Assembly: GCA_002839825.1 (NCBI GenBank) | Contig: PGYU01000006.1 | Span: forward strand, 1 to 64,000 | Direction of reading: 5' to 3' | Length of the DNA: 64,000 nucleotides | DNA from: Ignavibacteriae bacterium HGW-Ignavibacteriae-1 | Lineage (GTDB): Bacteria > Bacteroidota > Ignavibacteria > Kapaibacteriales > UBA2268 | Part shown: piece by piece, positions 60,959 to 64,000 of the stretch | How the letters are laid out: the number at the start of each line of letters is the position of its first letter | Position numbering within the stretch: position 1 is the stretch's first letter | The notes under the pieces: model-generated | What the model was told of the DNA's origin: nothing | Seen by the model: the letters and a program-made list of their open reading frames with translations, nothing else | Database searches by the model: none | Made by a program: the position numbers and the translations under genes

Positions 60959-63466
60959 ATGAGTAAACTTGTAAAAGTTGCGTTGCCGATTCCGACAAAC
61001 CAACTGTTCACATATAAATTGCCCGAATCCGACACTAATGCTGTCGGCAAACGAGCTATTGTACCACTTATGAATAGGGAAGTGACGGGAATAATCGTCG
61101 AATTTGACGACTCGGACTACAAATCTGAAATCAAAGATGTTTTGGATATACCGGACAAATTGCCGATTTTCAGCGAAAATATGCTGAAATTTACTCGCTG
61201 GATGTCCGAATATTACATGACATCGTGGGGCGAGACGCTCAAAATTGCTCTACCTCCGGGATTTTTTGTCCAAAGCACCACAAAATTCAAATTATCAGAC
61301 CTTGCGGCTGCAAACCCTACTCTATTGCAAAGCATCAGAGGTCCGCGTCAAGCCGAAATCGTTAATTTATTGAGCGAACATAATTCATACGTTACGGTAG
61401 CATACATTGAAAAAAAATTAGGTACAAAAATTTCTGCATCGCAACTTAATGCCCTCGAGAGCGCCGGAATCATTGAAATCGAAGATAGCAAAATCAGAGC
61501 TAAAAGTGCCAAAAAAGTAAAAATGCTTGCGATTTCGGAAAAATATTTGAATGATGAAATTGAAGTAAAAATATTTCTTATAAATTCAGAATCGAAAAAG
61601 CCTTCCTATGGGCGGATTTTCAGCCTCTTGTATTTGCAGCATATGAATGGAATCAAAGGCATTCCTTCCAAAAATGCTCTCGATGAATCGAAAGTATCTA
61701 GGTCGGTCGTTAATACTCTTATCAAAAAAGGTGTAGTTTACGAATATGAAATCGAATCCGCATATGTGCCGGTAACCGCACTGACGCCATTAGCCACAAA
61801 AGATGAAATCAATGCAGTGCTTTCCGATGAGCAAAATGAATGCGTAACCCAAATTTGCGATGCCATTGATAAGAACAATCATGAGCCTATACTTTTGCAT
61901 GGTGTCACAGGTAGCGGCAAAACGTTGGTTTATATGCAAGCAGTCCGAAAAGTGCTTGATATGGGCAAAACTGCACTTCTGCTCGTGCCCGAAATTGCCC
62001 TAACGCCACAGTTAATTGACAGATTTCGAAAAGTATTCAGCAACCAATTAGCCGTTTTGCATAGCGGAATGAAGGATAGCGAAAGATTCGAATCATGGAA
62101 TGCTCTCAAAAAGGGCGAATATCGTATAGCTTTGGGTGCTCGCTCTGCATTATTTGCACCAATTGACAATCTGGGAATTATCATAGTTGACGAAGAGCAC
62201 GACAGTTCCTACAAGCAAGACTCGCCGTCGCCGCGTTACCAAGCTCGCGATAGTGCCGTGATGAGAGCGAAAATCGAAGATTGCCTTTGTGTTTTGGGTT
62301 CGGCTACTCCTTCAATCGAGAGCATGTACAATACAACCTCAAAATATAAAATTGCTCAAATAAAAAACCGAGCTGATGGCGCCGAAATGCCTGAAGTCAC
62401 TTTGCTTGATACAATTTCTGCGACAAAAAATAACCAAATGATTGGCTCCTTCAGCCGATTGCTTTTGGATAAAATTGTGCAAAAAGTCAATCGGAAAGAA
62501 GGTGTTATTATTTTGCAAAACAGGCGCGGCTTTGCATCTGTCGTGTGTTGCAACGAATGCGGCTTCATTCCCGAATGCAGCCACTGTTCTGTCAAACTTA
62601 CCTACCACAAACCCAAAGAAGCGCTCATATGCCATTATTGCGGTTATTCCGAGAAAATGATAACACATTGCAAAGCCTGCGATACGGATTCACTTGCCCT
62701 AATCGGCACCGGTACACAAAGAATTGAAGCAGAATTGGCATCGCTATTGAGTGAAAGAGGCGTCAAACATGTTATCAAACGAATGGATTCAGATTCGGTA
62801 AAGCAGCCGGGCTCGCTTCGAAGAATTTTGACTTCATTCGCCAAAGGAGATACGGACATTCTCGTTGGGACGCAGATGTTGGCTAAGGGTATTGATATTG
62901 ACAGGGTGACGCTCATAGGCGTCATCAATGCAGATTTGCAATTGCTATTTCCTGATTTTCGCTCTGCCGAGCGCACTTTTCAGTTGTTGACCCAAATTTC
63001 GGGCAGAGCCGGCAGACAAAGAGATTTCCGTGGCGAAGTGATTTTGCAAAGTTTCAACCCAACTCATTATGCCGTCAAACTTGCCTCTACGGCAGATTAT
63101 GATGCTTTCTATGCTCACGAAATCGAATTACGACGCGAAGTTTTTTATCCTCCATATGTCCGATTTATCGCCGTAGAATTTTATGGTGGCGACGAAACTA
63201 AAGTAATCAGCTATGCCAAAAGATTTGCATCATTATTCCCCAAAAGTGCTGCCATTCATGAAATTATGGGTCCGGTGATACCGACGATTGCCAGAATCAG
63301 CAACAACTACAGACGAGTAATTTACATCAAGGGCAATAAATCTAAAGACCCTTCAGGAGCTATTACCCGGGCAGTAATACGCGACGTTTTGAAAAGATTC
63401 GAGCTCCCTTTTTCAAAAAATGTTGTCATGATAAAAATAGATATTGATTCTTACTCGTCATTGTGA
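60959..63466 (+). CDS. priA: Primosomal helicase PriA
   Basis: PriA restarts stalled replication forks. The N-terminal DNA-binding region ('VALPIPTNQLFTYKLPES', 'MNREVTGIIVEF', 'WMSEYYMTSWGETLKIALPP') precedes the helicase: 'HGVTGSGKTLVYMQ' (Walker A, about 313-325), 'VDEEHDSSYKQDSP', 'LGSATPSIESM'. Eight zinc cysteines are in 'CCNECGFIPECSHC' and 'CHYCGYSEKMITHCKAC'. 'GTQMLAKGIDIDRVTLIG' and 'RTFQLLTQISGRAGRQ' complete the motif set. It is of standard length, with no fusion. Confidence 0.97.
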   Translation: MSKLVKVALPIPTNQLFTYKLPESDTNAVGKRAIVPLMNREVTGIIVEFDDSDYKSEIKDVLDIPDKLPIFSENMLKFTRWMSEYYMTSWGETLKIALPPGFFVQSTTKFKLSDLAAANPTLLQSIRGPRQAEIVNLLSEHNSYVTVAYIEKKLGTKISASQLNALESAGIIEIEDSKIRAKSAKKVKMLAISEKYLNDEIEVKIFLINSESKKPSYGRIFSLLYLQHMNGIKGIPSKNALDESKVSRSVVNTLIKKGVVYEYEIESAYVPVTALTPLATKDEINAVLSDEQNECVTQICDAIDKNNHEPILLHGVTGSGKTLVYMQAVRKVLDMGKTALLLVPEIALTPQLIDRFRKVFSNQLAVLHSGMKDSERFESWNALKKGEYRIALGARSALFAPIDNLGIIIVDEEHDSSYKQDSPSPRYQARDSAVMRAKIEDCLCVLGSATPSIESMYNTTSKYKIAQIKNRADGAEMPEVTLLDTISATKNNQMIGSFSRLLLDKIVQKVNRKEGVIILQNRRGFASVVCCNECGFIPECSHCSVKLTYHKPKEALICHYCGYSEKMITHCKACDTDSLALIGTGTQRIEAELASLLSERGVKHVIKRMDSDSVKQPGSLRRILTSFAKGDTDILVGTQMLAKGIDIDRVTLIGVINADLQLLFPDFRSAERTFQLLTQISGRAGRQRDFRGEVILQSFNPTHYAVKLASTADYDAFYAHEIELRREVFYPPYVRFIAVEFYGGDETKVISYAKRFASLFPKSAAIHEIMGPVIPTIARISNNYRRVIYIKGNKSKDPSGAITRAVIRDVLKRFELPFSKNVVMIKIDIDSYSSL

Positions 63467-63514
63467 TACATTAACATATTAACATGTATTAAATTATTAA
63501 TGAAAGGGTTTTTG

Positions 63515-64000
63515 ATGACAAGAATTATATTTTCTCTGGCGATTGTATTGCTTACGATATTGCCTCGTGCAAATTCAAACGAATTGACTGACGGATGGAA
63601 ACTGAACGGCTACGTGCAAACCATTCCATTCCTTGACGGACGTGATTTTTCCAACAAAACTTATATGCCAATTTACACTTCAATGAAACTTCGGCTCGGA
63701 GTTGAAAAAAGTGTTGGCGATTATCTCGATTTTAATGTCCAATTCCAAAATTCTCGTGTTTTCGGGCAAGAAGGGGCAATCACTACAAACAATTCCCATA
63801 TTTTCATGATTCAAGGCTATCTCGAATTTAAAAATATTCTAAATCAACCGCTATCTTTAAAAGTCGGCAGGTATCAATCTGATTACGGCACAGGCAGGTT
63901 TATCAGTGTCAGCCCATGGAATTATGTCGAGCGAGCCTTCGACGGTTTCAAGTTGAAGTATGACAATAAAGACCTGATGCTCGAAGCCTTTTATGCCAAG
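63515..64000 (+). CDS. N-terminal part of a porin-like outer-membrane protein
   Basis: AAAGGG at 63503-63508 sits before ATG 63515, which opens a signal peptide (about 1-21, 'LPRANS'); an in-frame ATG at 63500 lacks such a site. The mature start 'LTDGWKLNGYVQTIPFLDGR' and strands ending 'VGRYQSDYGTGRF', 'FDGFKLKYDNKDLMLEAFYA' recall alginate-export-type porins. The frame is open to the window end, so the C-terminus is missing. Confidence 0.75.
   Translation, partial: MTRIIFSLAIVLLTILPRANSNELTDGWKLNGYVQTIPFLDGRDFSNKTYMPIYTSMKLRLGVEKSVGDYLDFNVQFQNSRVFGQEGAITTNNSHIFMIQGYLEFKNILNQPLSLKVGRYQSDYGTGRFISVSPWNYVERAFDGFKLKYDNKDLMLEAFYAK

Overview
The window reads as a chromosomal segment of a moderately AT-rich, Gram-negative member of the Bacteroidota/FCB group. 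The evidence is several secreted proteins ending in Por-type (T9SS type A) sorting domains, a PorE-like OmpA/beta-propeller protein, FCB-typical families (DUF3078, DUF4199, DUF6265, a fused E1 alpha-beta dehydrogenase), and promoters of the TTTG-N19/20-TAnnTTTG kind. Clear Shine-Dalgarno sequences before many starts, plus the gene mix, make an Ignavibacteria/Kapabacteria-like lineage more likely to me than a classical Bacteroidia genome. That placement is inference. I see no tRNA, rRNA, CRISPR array, prophage or complete insertion sequence.

Layout. 0-10 kb: end of a T9SS cargo gene, aminopeptidase P, a three-gene envelope group (membrane-anchored protein, coiled-coil lipoprotein, DUF3078 outer-membrane protein), purM, a methyltransferase and a large T9SS cargo protein on the minus strand. 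10-20 kb: a small ribosomal cluster (57-residue protein, bL31, bS18), a PAS histidine kinase, an SGNH hydrolase, a PorE-like protein facing a small secreted partner, and holB-ricT. 20-32 kb: fused E1 dehydrogenase, an AlbA_2 accessory gene, an M16 protease, ileS, and a DksA/TraR-like protein with a histone H1-like Lys/Ala tail.

32-36 kb is repeat-rich. Two T9SS cargo genes have perfect palindromes inserted in frame in and around their sorting-domain coding regions. They are followed by a large inverted repeat and two tandem copies of a 94-bp element with 12-bp terminal inverted repeats, whose third copy lies at 55.1 kb. 36.5-40.7 kb is a run of small repair/stress genes (ogt, GNAT, OsmC, DUF6265, YciI-like, two VOC proteins, DUF4199). 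41-45.6 kb holds a transporter / M20 amidohydrolase / alanine racemase operon and an isoprenylcysteine-methyltransferase-like gene.

45.6-55.6 kb is accessory in character: a GH106-like hydrolase, a HigBA pair, a propeller T9SS protein lying between inverted copies of a G-rich repeat, and a tight four-gene operon of envelope proteins (small lipoprotein, zinc phospholipase-C-like protein, and two lipoproteins with near-identical N-terminal and unrelated C-terminal halves). 55.7-64 kb returns to core genes: an orphan substrate-binding lipoprotein, a second PAS kinase, htrA-lptB, priA, and the start of a porin-like gene.

The best candidates for undescribed biology are the in-frame palindromes in T9SS sorting-domain genes, the 94-bp TIR element family, and the modular lipoprotein/phospholipase-like operon at 50.5-55.1 kb.
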